Origin: Leptospira broomii serovar Hurstbridge str. 5399 | GTDB lineage: Bacteria; Spirochaetota; Leptospiria; Leptospirales; Leptospiraceae | DNA length: 64,000 nucleotides | Direction: 5' to 3' | NCBI RefSeq assembly: GCF_000243715.2 | Contig: NZ_AHMO02000008.1 | Coordinates: forward strand, 2,274,001 to 2,338,000 | Part shown: positions 43,704 through 52,558 of the stretch, piece after piece | Layout of the letters: the number at the start of each line of letters is the position of its first letter | How positions within the stretch are numbered: position 1 is the stretch's first letter | The notes under the pieces: model-generated | Database searches by the model: none | What the model was told of the DNA's origin: nothing | The model's input: only the letters and a program-made list of their open reading frames with translations | Program-made: the position numbers and the translations under genes

Positions 43704-45263
43704 TTATTGAAAAACGTTTTCCTGTTCGTTTCCGTTTCGTAACGGAGTCCGAGCAGGAATCGGAAGATCGGGGTGTTTTGCGCGAAGCTCGTTTAAAAGA
43801 ATGATTCCTTCATCGGGTTGTCCAGAATCGATCAGGCATAAGGCTAGATTGAATTTCGTATGTAGGTTCTCTCCGTATCTTTCTAGGGATTCGCGGTAGG
43901 CGGATGCCGCTTCCGAGGATTCCCCGATCTTTCCGTACACAGTTCCCAAGGCAAAGGACACGTCTTCTTCGGTATCGAAAAAGTTCTTTTGGCGAATGAA
44001 AAAAAGCCCTCGCTTCAACGCTTCGATTTGCGAAACATCCGACGGACCACTATCCAACTGATTTATAATTTTATCATAAAACATTAGGAAAACTTTCGGA
44101 TCCCAGCTACTGATTTTTAAGCAAGAGATTATTTCTCGTAATGGAACTATCTCGGTCAGTTTTTCCCAGCTTCTTCGAAGATAAACGTAATCGTCTAAAG
44201 AAAGTGCGCGATTGATTCTATTGTATTCTCGATCGACGTTTGCAAATTTCGATTCGAGTGGGGTATAAATGTTCAACCGCAAATAATCTCGCTCTTCCTT
44301 GTCTTCCCAGACCTGCCAAGCTTTATTTCGAGCCCATTGTCCTATCGCGTGAAAGTTTACGGGTGTTGAGATACTTCCATGTTCCACCGGCCCTTGGGCG
44401 CGAGTAGGGTCCAAATCTTCTATATTAGATGTTCCTTTATCACAAATAATAAATATACTATCTCGGAATCGTTCGGACAAAGTCCCAATACATCGGATCG
44501 CTGTCGTGGGAAAAGAAAGGAAAAGCTCCTTACTTCCCGTTCGATAGGTCCTTAAAATTTCGTTCCAGCTTATATCTTGATACGGTTCATCGTTCCAAAC
44601 TCTTTCTTCTAGTCGAATTTGGATTTTGCCGAGGTTGTAGGGATCCTCCTCGATCCAAGACGATTCGGAATGTGTGGTGCAAACCCTGACTTCGAAAAGG
44701 CGATCGTTTCTGACTTCGAAGAGATCCTGGGGAACTCCGTCGAACACATAGTTGGCGATAAAAACGTATTGGCAGTCCGGCTCCTCCAAAAGGGGAGACC
44801 CGTTCGATTGCAAACGAATATCCTCGGGTCTTTCGAGATCATATAATGCAGAATCTAAAATTTCTTTTTTGAACCACGGCCGGAGGGCAGGCTGTATAGG
44901 GTATTCTCGAATATTAGAGCGGGTAAAATCGGTTAAGATATATAGGAAATTCTTCTTCTGGATTAGTTCGGGTCGGATCCTCTCTAAGGCGCAGAGGAAT
45001 AAATGGGCAAATTTACCGGTGCCCGCTCCCAATTCGATGATTCTTATTTTGCGTTTCGGGTCCGGGAGATCTTCTATTAGCGAAAGCGTCAATTCAGCCT
45101 GAGTACACGCGGCAAAGGAATTAGATGTTCCGTAAAAGGGAACCTCGCCATCGAACCAGGCTCTTTGACCTCTTTGCTCGAAATAGTTTCGCTGGTATTC
45201 CCATACTTTCGATTCCGAGAGGCGAACGTTCGTTTCGAGAATTGTATATGTCTCTTTCTTCAT
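43704..45263 (-). CDS. MidA-like SAM methyltransferase with C-terminal TPRs
   Basis: About 519 residues. The N-terminal two thirds are a class I methyltransferase of MidA type: IRIIELGAGTGKFAHLFLCA (motif I, about 75-95), LYILTDFTRSNIR, and FIANYVFDGVPQDLFEVRN. MidA methylates arginines of a respiratory subunit; other members modify unknown proteins. The C-terminal ~110 residues are TPR-like (VSFALGTVYGKIGESSEAAS; TKFNLALCLIDSGQPDEGI). It is the first gene of the cluster, 12 bases before the 817-residue gene, so a modification of the cluster's own proteins is a reasonable guess. I chose the ATG at 45263 over a TTG at 45290; neither has a strong ribosome site. Confidence 0.75.
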   Translation of the reverse strand: MKKETYTILETNVRLSESKVWEYQRNYFEQRGQRAWFDGEVPFYGTSNSFAACTQAELTLSLIEDLPDPKRKIRIIELGAGTGKFAHLFLCALERIRPELIQKKNFLYILTDFTRSNIREYPIQPALRPWFKKEILDSALYDLERPEDIRLQSNGSPLLEEPDCQYVFIANYVFDGVPQDLFEVRNDRLFEVRVCTTHSESSWIEEDPYNLGKIQIRLEERVWNDEPYQDISWNEILRTYRTGSKELFLSFPTTAIRCIGTLSERFRDSIFIICDKGTSNIEDLDPTRAQGPVEHGSISTPVNFHAIGQWARNKAWQVWEDKEERDYLRLNIYTPLESKFANVDREYNRINRALSLDDYVYLRRSWEKLTEIVPLREIISCLKISSWDPKVFLMFYDKIINQLDSGPSDVSQIEALKRGLFFIRQKNFFDTEEDVSFALGTVYGKIGESSEAASAYRESLERYGENLHTKFNLALCLIDSGQPDEGIILLNELRAKHPDLPIPARTPLRNGNEQENVFQ

Positions 45264-45600
45264 TCCGGTCGGCTTAGTCCCAAGCAGCAAATCTTAGTGG
45301 AGTCACCAATGCGCTAAATGAGAATAAATGTAAATATTTTTATTTATTTTGCCTAAAATTCCTTCTTTTGTGTCGGTCTATCGTCATCACTGTTAAACGC
45401 ATATCGTTATCTACAAGATCAGCAGCTCCAGTTAGACGCTTAAAGAAAAATTGATAGAAAGCCTCTTTGCGACGAGGCGCTTCGCCAAACTGGAAGAAAG
45501 AAAACTTTTCTTAAGTAAATCGAAGCTGGAGAAGCTCGCGCTATAAACACCTTGCAAAATGTAAACAAATTTGTTAGGGAGGCGAAATCCCCCCGGAGTC

Positions 45601-45616
45601 TGTTGGAGCTCCAACA
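45601..45616. repeat. 16-bp perfect palindrome TGTTGGAGCTCCAACA
   Basis: It forms the start of the first 70-bp repeat; in the second repeat only the right part (GAGCTCCAACA) is kept. It may be a terminal inverted element or protein site. Confidence 0.5.
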
Positions 45617-45675
45617 CGAATTCCATAATGAAAAATGTTTGCGTTCTCGCGATTTTTGTGAAATAAGGTGACTCC
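45606..45675 (+). repeat. 70-bp direct repeat, copy A
   Basis: It begins GAGCTCCAACA and ends GAAATAAGGTGACTCC. It matches copy B (45788-45857) at the same length: the first 38 bases differ at one position and the last 16 are identical, with a variable middle. Confidence 0.75.
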
Positions 45676-45787
45676 ACCGCTTCGCTCCGGCCCCCGCCCA
45701 CAAGGGTGGGGAATTTACCGATCATTCTGTACTAGATATTAGGGACGAAGGTCGTCACTTAGGTCGTATAGATCGAGAATTCCGTTT

Positions 45788-45857
45788 GAGCTCCAACAGG
45801 AATTCCATAATGAAAAATGTTTGCTCCCTTCCAATGTTTGCGAAATAAGGTGACTCC
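45788..45857 (+). repeat. 70-bp direct repeat, copy B
   Basis: Same length and borders as copy A, 182 bases further along in the same orientation. GGTGACTCC at its end also appears inverted at about 45299-45307, upstream of the methyltransferase gene, in a more degenerate copy. Confidence 0.75.
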
Positions 45858-46322
45858 GTCCACTTTGCCACGATGCCCACGTATAGGTAACGATATGCTG
45901 TTAAACGATCTTTCTTTCGTTCTTCGAGCCGGGTATGAGAACTTGCAGATTTTTGCCAACGAAAATGATTTGGTCACTAAAATTTCCGGCGCCAAGTAAG
46001 ACTTAATTAAACGAATAATAGTCATCATCGTTTTTCCTTTCGTTAAAATTAAACGTATCCGATTCCGAACGCAGATTAAACGGAGCGAATGAGAACTGCG
46101 ATTGTGAGTCCTATCTCCTTGAATTGACTTTGCAAAGAAGCCCATCGTCATCCTGCTAGGCCAAGCGAATGAAGGATCATGAGAGCCGCTCTCATCCAGT
46201 TAGGAATGACTCGGTTCCTAACTTTCCTTGGGAACGATTTCAAAGAAATTTAATGCTTTACGCATTGGGAAGCTATAAAAGTATTCATCCGGCGAGCGGG
46301 CAGGCATAATCGGTTATCGATT

Positions 46323-47204
46323 TCATTCTGAATGAGTGACAGTCAGTTTTTCATTTAGAAAGTCTAATATATCCATCGGAAGTTGCATATGAAACTGTTC
46401 CCGATCAAAACCTTCAGGGTCAATCGAAGGGGGAAAGTTGGGATTTTTCATTGTGGTCGGAAAAGGACTTAGGAAGGAAAAATGTCCGGCATTCTTAATC
46501 GTCTTAAGAGTAACTTGCGATCTATCGGGAACGCTATTTAGTACGATTTCGGCATTCCAAGACGGGGTAATCGGGTCGTGTTCTGCCATAAATATAAGGA
46601 TAGGAGCGGTGACATCACCCAATGAATTCATAAACCAGCCCGCACCCGGCGCCATTAAAACGATAGCCTTCACTCTTGAGTCGGAAGGGACTTCGATTTT
46701 TTTTCCTTCTTTCGTCCAAGGGACACCGCCGGCTAACGCCAAGGCTGTGTAACCGCCCATTGAATGTCCTATTACGGCGATGCGATCCGAAAGTATACGC
46801 GCTCCGAATCGTTTGTCGGAAAGTATCGCATCGATCGTTAAGCTTACATGTTTCGGTCGGTTAACGAGATTTTCGGTCGTATTTTCTAATTTATTATTAT
46901 TGCGATTATTTCCGTAATGTTCTAACATTCCGACCACATACCCGTTTTTTGCTAAAAAGGTACTGATTGTTCGATAGAGAAGATGAGACCCGCCGTTGCC
47001 GTGTGAAATTATAACTAGAGGAAATTGTCCTTCAGTTATGCTCGCTTCGGGACTGACATCCATCGTGTACGGACCGAAGGCCGTTAAGGTAGAAGGTTCT
47101 AAAGTAGGGTACTGTATTAAAACAGGAAAGGATATGTCTTCAATTTCGGCCCTAACTTGTATCCCTAAACTGCCTACAAAATTTTTAGAATGGCAATCGT
47201 TCAT
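46323..47204 (-). CDS. Alpha/beta hydrolase (dienelactone / PAF-acetylhydrolase type)
   Basis: 293 residues. PLVIISHGNGGSHLLYRTIS holds the oxyanion loop (about 60-79), GHSMGGYTALALAGG the serine nucleophile (about 147-150), MAEHDPITP the acid, and NAGHFSFL the histidine. The HGNGG/GHSMGG arrangement is shared with the PAF acetylhydrolase-like family that acts on short acyl esters. No signal peptide is obvious; the N-terminus is short and polar. It stands alone between the repeat region and an SGNH-like lipoprotein gene. Confidence 0.88.
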   Translation of the reverse strand: MNDCHSKNFVGSLGIQVRAEIEDISFPVLIQYPTLEPSTLTAFGPYTMDVSPEASITEGQFPLVIISHGNGGSHLLYRTISTFLAKNGYVVGMLEHYGNNRNNNKLENTTENLVNRPKHVSLTIDAILSDKRFGARILSDRIAVIGHSMGGYTALALAGGVPWTKEGKKIEVPSDSRVKAIVLMAPGAGWFMNSLGDVTAPILIFMAEHDPITPSWNAEIVLNSVPDRSQVTLKTIKNAGHFSFLSPFPTTMKNPNFPPSIDPEGFDREQFHMQLPMDILDFLNEKLTVTHSE

Positions 47205-47391
47205 TTTTTGCTAAATTTCATTTGTAGCTTCGAGTTGAAAGCCATGATCCGATTTTTTCCCGGCAGCAGATTGACGTTCGGTTTCGATTTTAATTCTTTG
47301 AACCTTCTCCTAGGCGTCAACTTATTTCATGCTTCTGAAATTTTGTATCTGCATTGCGTATGAGGATCTTAAAAAGAATTCCTACTTTAGA

Positions 47392-48198
47392 TCAAATTGA
47401 AATTCCGCAAACCGATTGTAACATGCTTTTGATCTGGAAAGACATAGCCTCATTGTAATGAACCGTATCCAACATCAAAGACGTGGGAGCCGATTCTCCC
47501 GGGCCGACTCCGAACAGAGGCATCGGATCATAATAGCAGGAATTACTCAGAGTTTGCACATATGCACCGACTTTCGAGTTCGTATAATCTTTGTTATTAT
47601 TGATTGCCGCATTGCGAGTCGGATGAATACCGATCACTGCGATCCGAATGGTCGGCCAACGATCTCTAATTTTAGAAATCAAACGCTGAACAGTAAAGAC
47701 TATATAATCGTTGTTTATCCCGTGTAGAAGTCCGTTTGCATCCGCGGTTGAAATGATAAAATTCTGCGGATTTTGCGTTTTGATCGCGCCAAATTGAGTA
47801 ATGGCATCGCAAGCGGTATTTCCTATAACGGCGACAGACAAGGATTGGCTCGGGTTTAAGAAACCGCCGTACTGCCTGGAAATATCCATTGTCGAATCGA
47901 TTCCGATAATGTTCGCATAATCTCGAGTGTCGGATGAAACTCTTCCATAGTAATCTGGAAGCGGCCAACTCAGGTTCATCGCTACATAAGTATTCATGCA
48001 TTCGTCCGGCGTTAATTCCATTTGATCGAGGAGCAAATCTGCGAGGAGAATACTATGTACCGGATCGATTGACGAAATCCCCGACTTTGAATTGGAATTG
48101 ATTAGATTATTTTGAAAGGCGATGTTTTGGCACGCGAATAAACTGATAAAAATCAAGGAGAAAAAAAAGGTGGTTCGGATAGATTGTCGAGGTTCCAT
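47392..48198 (-). CDS. SGNH-hydrolase-like lipoprotein
   Basis: 268 residues with a lipoprotein signal (lipobox around LFACQ, about residues 20-24). LSVAVIGNTACDAITQFG (about 119-136) takes the place of the GDS block, with the motif altered to GNT. IRIAVIGIHPTRNAAI follows, and LMLDTVHYNEAMSFQIKSML near the C-terminus supplies the D-x-x-H of block V. It belongs to, or derives from, GDSL/SGNH esterases; the altered first block makes activity uncertain. A strong ribosome site (GGAGGTG) lies 6 bases upstream of the start at 48198. Confidence 0.7.
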   Translation of the reverse strand: MEPRQSIRTTFFFSLIFISLFACQNIAFQNNLINSNSKSGISSIDPVHSILLADLLLDQMELTPDECMNTYVAMNLSWPLPDYYGRVSSDTRDYANIIGIDSTMDISRQYGGFLNPSQSLSVAVIGNTACDAITQFGAIKTQNPQNFIISTADANGLLHGINNDYIVFTVQRLISKIRDRWPTIRIAVIGIHPTRNAAINNNKDYTNSKVGAYVQTLSNSCYYDPMPLFGVGPGESAPTSLMLDTVHYNEAMSFQIKSMLQSVCGISI

Positions 48199-48722
48199 TA
48201 TCGCACCTCCTCGACCCTGTCTACGTCGACGAAACTCGCAAAACTATAATAATTAGACTGTATCTTCAATTTACTAATCCGTAAATTTGCAGATTTCATT
48301 CGGATTTGATTACTTGCTTTGAAAAGAAAAGAATAAATATTCTTTTGCATTCAATCCTCCAACATTTTCTGTTTCTTTTACTTAGACCATCTGCCGAGAG
48401 GAAGGTAACATTTTTTGGATAAAACGTCAATGGCAGCTAGGGGGACCTGCAAAATGAGAGGAGTAACTGCGAATTGACAGGGAATCAATTATCGGTTTTA
48501 AACGTATTATTAAAAATTTAAATAGAAATTACGATCGATAGGCTTTCGACCGGAGTTCTCTATGCTATTGAAGTTCGAGTTTAGGCTTGAGTCTAGATTA
48601 TGAAGCGATTTTTGAAATTGAGAACGTCAAAACTCTTCCGCAGCTTTACAGAACTGCTTTGATGTTGAACGCGAGTCTATATTTTCGCTCGTATTTTTTT
48701 TCGAAGAGTAGATCCGAAAGAA
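48199..48722. other. Intergenic region
   Basis: About 520 bases with no ORF I can support. It presumably carries the promoter of the SGNH-like lipoprotein gene. No repeat or palindrome stands out. Confidence 0.4.
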
Positions 48723-50009
48723 TTAGGTTCCACCTAAATCCTTTTCCAGGGCAAGAATTTCCTGATCACCGACTACGGTCTTGGGTTTGTGTTGCTTATA
48801 CGATTGGATCGCTTCCAGCGCTTTTGTTCGAAGGAAACCTGCCTCGGGGCTGATGGTCGTAGCTTGCATTCCCCCTGAAATTTCTAAAAAACGTTTTGCG
48901 TATAATAATCCTGTTAAGCGATGAATTCGATAATCGGTAATATTATCGAGGCCGGCTTCTTTTAAAAGTCTTTCCGAGATTTCCCAGGCTCTATCTTGGC
49001 GTTTCCTTAGTTTTGCCGATTCTTGAGTATTTTGCATATTGGGAGCAAGCTTCTTCGGAGAATATGCTAGATAGAATCTATAGTAGGTTTCGGCGCTCCG
49101 AACCAAAAGTTCATAATCCGATTTTGAGATTTCAAAACCGACTCTCGCAACGTCCTGAGCTATGTCCAATTCTTCAGGGGCTGTGCCGCCTTTTGCGAAT
49201 GTGGGAGATTGTTCCGATTTACAGTTTAAAAAGGAAATATATTCGCGAGTGAATCGGACGGCATCTTGGTCGGAATCGAATCGTCCTCTCTTCTTCCAAG
49301 CCGATGCGAACTCGGCTCCGGCGCTCATCGGTAAAATTCCGGAACAGGAGGAGTCTTTAGAGTCGGTATTAGCTTCGCTTAAATAAAGTAATCCAAGACG
49401 GAAATGAGCAGTTGGAGAAGACGGATCCAATCGAATTGCTTTCCGATAAGCTTGAATTGCCTCGGGGATCTCGTTTCTCGTAAAATAATAATCTCCCTTT
49501 TTACGTTCTACTAGCGCGGGACCTGCTTGTTCCGATGATAAAGGATAAGCGACGGAAAGTACTTTTTCTTTCGCTATTCCCAAGTATCCGACTCCGCGTA
49601 ATTGCTTTCCGATAAACGCGGTTTGAAAAACGGATTTCACTTCGATCTGCCCGACGATATTCCCGTCTTTAAAGGTTTCATGGTCGAAGTCTTTTTCGAT
49701 TAAATAGAGAATTTGACCTGGACGAATCCCGGGATCATAGTGAACCTTTACGGTTACGATATCGGGGCGAATATCGTAACCCAATTCTAGATTCTTGTAC
49801 TGACCTTCGTATTCGATCGGCTTTACCTTATCGAACATCATGGTTTCTCCGATCAGTATCATTTTCTCCTTTCTAGGTTTATCGTCTTTTTTGGTGCTCT
49901 TGGGCATTCCAGGGTCGCGGAAGGCGTATATCACTTCTTTGGCATGAACATTCTGAGAAAAAAAAGTATAAGAAATAGTAAGAAGAAACAGAACACGTAG
50001 GACGGCCAT
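48723..50009 (-). CDS. Exported TPR-containing protein
   Basis: 428 residues. A Sec signal peptide (about 1-24, cleavage after VHA) precedes a beta-rich domain (about 25-165) with YDPGIRPGQILYLIEKDFDH. A TPR unit follows (about 168-215): GDYYFTRNEIPEAIQAYRKA then LDPSSPTAHFRLGLLYLSEA. The rest is helical. I know no named function. The 44-base gap to mtnC on the same strand suggests it may be co-transcribed with the mtnC/MFS pair, but no functional link is evident. Confidence 0.75.
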   Translation of the reverse strand: MAVLRVLFLLTISYTFFSQNVHAKEVIYAFRDPGMPKSTKKDDKPRKEKMILIGETMMFDKVKPIEYEGQYKNLELGYDIRPDIVTVKVHYDPGIRPGQILYLIEKDFDHETFKDGNIVGQIEVKSVFQTAFIGKQLRGVGYLGIAKEKVLSVAYPLSSEQAGPALVERKKGDYYFTRNEIPEAIQAYRKAIRLDPSSPTAHFRLGLLYLSEANTDSKDSSCSGILPMSAGAEFASAWKKRGRFDSDQDAVRFTREYISFLNCKSEQSPTFAKGGTAPEELDIAQDVARVGFEISKSDYELLVRSAETYYRFYLAYSPKKLAPNMQNTQESAKLRKRQDRAWEISERLLKEAGLDNITDYRIHRLTGLLYAKRFLEISGGMQATTISPEAGFLRTKALEAIQSYKQHKPKTVVGDQEILALEKDLGGT

Positions 50010-50053
50010 ACTACGAATTTCGGTCGAAACCGAGGATCTCCCTAGTCTCGAAT

Positions 50054-50767
50054 TTAGCTAAATTCGGCCAATAGGCCATCGAAAGAAGATAAAACTGGAA
50101 AAGAATGTTTTCCCTGAGGATAGTTTCCCGGACGTTCTAAAATATAAGGATGCAATCCGGCGACCTGAGCTGCTTCCGCTTCTTCCTTAATATCGGTAAA
50201 GAACACGATCTTAGACGGATTGACTTCTAAGATTTCGGCTATGTGACGATAACTTTCAGCCTCTCGTTTACCGCCTACGGAGGTATCAAAGTACGCTCGA
50301 AAATTCGGAGTAAGGTCTCCGGCCTCGCAGTATCGAAAAATTAAAATTTGCGCTTCCACACTACCGGATGAATATACCGCCGAAGCCTTTCCGGATTTTT
50401 CGATGCGCCGTAAAAATTTCGGGACGTCGGGGAAGATCGTACTTTTTAGTTCTCCGGATTCATAGCCTTGCTTCCAAATCCTACCTTGAATTTCCTTCAA
50501 TGCTCCCAATTTTCTATCTTTAGAGACGAGAAAGACGCAAAAATCGGCCAATGATTCCGGTCGAGAGTCCAAGACTTTTCCAAACTCGGATTCTTGTTTC
50601 GAGGCGATGGTCAATTCATCCAATAATTTTTTTTCAAGGGAAACGGATTGAAAGAAAGGGAGAAAATTTCGCGTAGAATAAGGGAATAAAACTTTATGCA
50701 CGAATTCGATCGGCGTGGTTGTTCCTTCTATATCGAATAAAAATACTTTTGCATCTTCCAAAAACAC
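50054..50767 (-). CDS. mtnC: Acireductone synthase (enolase-phosphatase E1)
   Basis: 237 residues, usual family length. FLFDIEGTTTPIEFVHKVLF (about 10-29) has the HAD nucleophile motif DxExT and the substrate-side residues typical of MtnC. AVYSSGSVEAQ is HAD motif II, and IVFFTDIKEEAEAA is motif IV. The enzyme enolises and dephosphorylates 2,3-diketo-5-methylthiopentyl-1-phosphate in methionine salvage. The start is a GTG at 50767 sharing one base with the stop of the MFS gene (TAGTG). The other salvage genes are not in this window. Confidence 0.93.
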   Translation of the reverse strand: MFLEDAKVFLFDIEGTTTPIEFVHKVLFPYSTRNFLPFFQSVSLEKKLLDELTIASKQESEFGKVLDSRPESLADFCVFLVSKDRKLGALKEIQGRIWKQGYESGELKSTIFPDVPKFLRRIEKSGKASAVYSSGSVEAQILIFRYCEAGDLTPNFRAYFDTSVGGKREAESYRHIAEILEVNPSKIVFFTDIKEEAEAAQVAGLHPYILERPGNYPQGKHSFPVLSSFDGLLAEFS

Positions 50768-52152
50768 TAAGCTGTCCTCCGCAATCTTTGCGCTTCTTCG
50801 GACAGGATTTTATGCACATTCGCTTCGTCCTGCCGGAAATTCTTTAAAATGATCCACCAAAATAAACCGCAAGGTATCCAGAAAAGAACCGCAATGGTAA
50901 AGGCCGTAGATCGCTCGGCGACAAAACCTAGAATAATGGCAGCCATCGCCGGTCCTAATCCTTTTCCTAAATCGTCGGTGAGATTATAAAGCGAAAACAT
51001 GGCGGCTCTATTTTTGGGAGTGTTCACGTTCAGGATCAAGGCTCTCACGTTCGGTCCCGTCACTGCTATAATAAATCCGGTAATTACGTTTATCCAAATA
51101 AACGAAGGTTGAAGCGCGGTCGAACCCGCATGAAGAAGATAAACGCTCGGACCTGTTCCTAATAAAACCATTACCGCGCAAAAGATCGGCATATAATATT
51201 TATTCTTATTATAAAGTTTTTGTCCGATGATTCCGCCTAGGAATGTTCCTATAAAAATTCCGATCGCCGCAAACGTCATAAGACCTGCGGCGCGGGCTTT
51301 CGGAATTCCATAATCGTTTTCATAGTAGTCCGCTAGAAACGTAAAGAACACTCCCCAAGGTACGCATCCGGGAATCCCTTGCAAAAAAATTCCGATATTG
51401 GTCTTGTTTGCAAATAATATTCTTAAATCATTCCACGTTAAACGAACATCCGCCTCGCCGGTCACACCTGCTATTTCGGTGAATTCTTTTTCGGTTCTGC
51501 CTCTGGCGGGTTCCTTACAAAAAAGGGCATAGACTATCATAAAAAAGAACGAAGGAGCCGCCATGTAAATGAAACTCATCCGCCATCCGTTCTCTAAGTC
51601 CGCTTGGCCTATTATTCCTCCGAAGAGTTGGCCTACGCCGACTCCTAATCCCATTGCGAGCGAAAGATAACCGGAGGCGATCGACCGGGACTTGTCCGAA
51701 AAATAATCCCCTAAGATGGAGAACAATAAAGGAAAGCTTCCCCCTAGCCCGAAGCCTGTTAAAGTTCTAAGTAGCAGGAACTCATTATAAGTTTGCGCAA
51801 ATCCGGAAAGTAGGCAGGGAATTTCACCTAGCAATACGGTTCCGACCACTAAGGCCTTCCTGGAAAATCTTTGGGTCAGGTAACCCATATTTACGGAGAC
51901 AAGTCCTCCTAATACGAAGAAGAAAATCGGAATTTCTCCTCCCATTTTCCAATCGATTTCCTTTTGTTCGGTTATTCCGAAGGAACGCGCTATATTACGA
52001 AGGTTGGGCGCGATTAGATTTTGATCGGCGAATAGGAAAAACGCCATTCCTAAAATCATCCAAAAGGCAAGGACCGCGTTGCCTCCGCAGGAGGCAAGTT
52101 CGCCTAACCCGATATATTGTAATAAGCTTTTTTTGGAAGATGACTGAGACAT
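50767..52152 (-). CDS. MFS transporter (spinster-like)
   Basis: 461 residues with twelve predicted membrane helices. RTLTGFGLGGSFPLLFSILGD and the DYFSDKSRSIASGYLSLAMG loop are typical of the major facilitator superfamily, with the best resemblance to spinster/hexuronate-type members. The substrate is unknown. It is directly upstream of mtnC with a one-base overlap, so it may import or export a methionine-salvage intermediate (inference from coupling). Confidence 0.87.
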   Translation of the reverse strand: MSQSSSKKSLLQYIGLGELASCGGNAVLAFWMILGMAFFLFADQNLIAPNLRNIARSFGITEQKEIDWKMGGEIPIFFFVLGGLVSVNMGYLTQRFSRKALVVGTVLLGEIPCLLSGFAQTYNEFLLLRTLTGFGLGGSFPLLFSILGDYFSDKSRSIASGYLSLAMGLGVGVGQLFGGIIGQADLENGWRMSFIYMAAPSFFFMIVYALFCKEPARGRTEKEFTEIAGVTGEADVRLTWNDLRILFANKTNIGIFLQGIPGCVPWGVFFTFLADYYENDYGIPKARAAGLMTFAAIGIFIGTFLGGIIGQKLYNKNKYYMPIFCAVMVLLGTGPSVYLLHAGSTALQPSFIWINVITGFIIAVTGPNVRALILNVNTPKNRAAMFSLYNLTDDLGKGLGPAMAAIILGFVAERSTAFTIAVLFWIPCGLFWWIILKNFRQDEANVHKILSEEAQRLRRTA

Positions 52153-52558
52153 CCGATTTCTCCGATCCTTGATTATTTAATCCTGTACATTTTATGATCC
52201 GACTATCTTCGATCGTTACTTATTCGTAACCGATCCAAAAATCCCGATAGGGAATGGGGGCCGTTTGCTTGCCGAGGACTCGATAGTAAAGTTTACAAGC
52301 CTGGACTCTGTAACATGGAGAATACGAATCGTCAACGAATACTTTCGACGGGAAGAAGGGAAGGCGACATACTCGTCCGAGCTCCTTCCATCAAAATTAG
52401 AACTGCTTTCACCCCTTTTCGCTTATTGAATTGTAGGTGATTTTTCGTAGAATCGATTCGTTCGGCTTTGTCACCGTTATTCTCAATAAAGGCTTGACCC
52501 GCTGCTAAAGCATCGATAGCTTCGATCGGAATCGTCCCCTTCTTCGGAGTCTTCACAT
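52153..52558. other. Divergent intergenic region with a weak minus-strand frame
   Basis: About 400 bases between the divergent MFS and hydrolase genes. A minus-strand frame at 52332-52556 encodes 74 residues (beginning MKTPKKGTIPIEAIDALAAG) with ordinary codon use. It starts two bases from the hydrolase's start on the other strand and has only a weak AGG before it, so it is a low-probability gene. Promoters of both flanking genes must lie here. Confidence 0.4.
52332..52556 (-). CDS. Possible small hypothetical protein
   Basis: 74 codons, no signal peptide, no recognisable family. Codon choice looks protein-like. It is supported only by that and by being in otherwise empty DNA. Confidence 0.25.
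   Translation of the reverse strand: MKTPKKGTIPIEAIDALAAGQAFIENNGDKAERIDSTKNHLQFNKRKGVKAVLILMEGARTSMSPSLLPVESIR

Larger units (their letters stand above)
45264..46322. other. Repeat-bearing intergenic region upstream of the large cluster
   Basis: About 1060 bases. It contains two 70-bp direct repeats, a 16-bp palindrome, and a third degenerate copy in inverse orientation near 45299. A minus-strand 97-codon frame (45432-45725) reads through the first repeat but has no ribosome site. From memory, such sequences recur between genes in Leptospira genomes. The promoter of the large cluster should lie in 45264-45450, but no clear -35/-10 pair stands out. Confidence 0.45.

Noticed and set aside
26393..45263. 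Reading the large array as a contractile injection system or prophage
   Set aside because: No sheath, tube, baseplate, spike, terminase, portal or integrase-like gene is visible in the window.
45432..45725. 97-codon minus-strand frame in the repeat region
   Set aside because: It reads through the 70-bp repeat and has no ribosome site or recognisable domain; it is more likely repeat-derived sequence.
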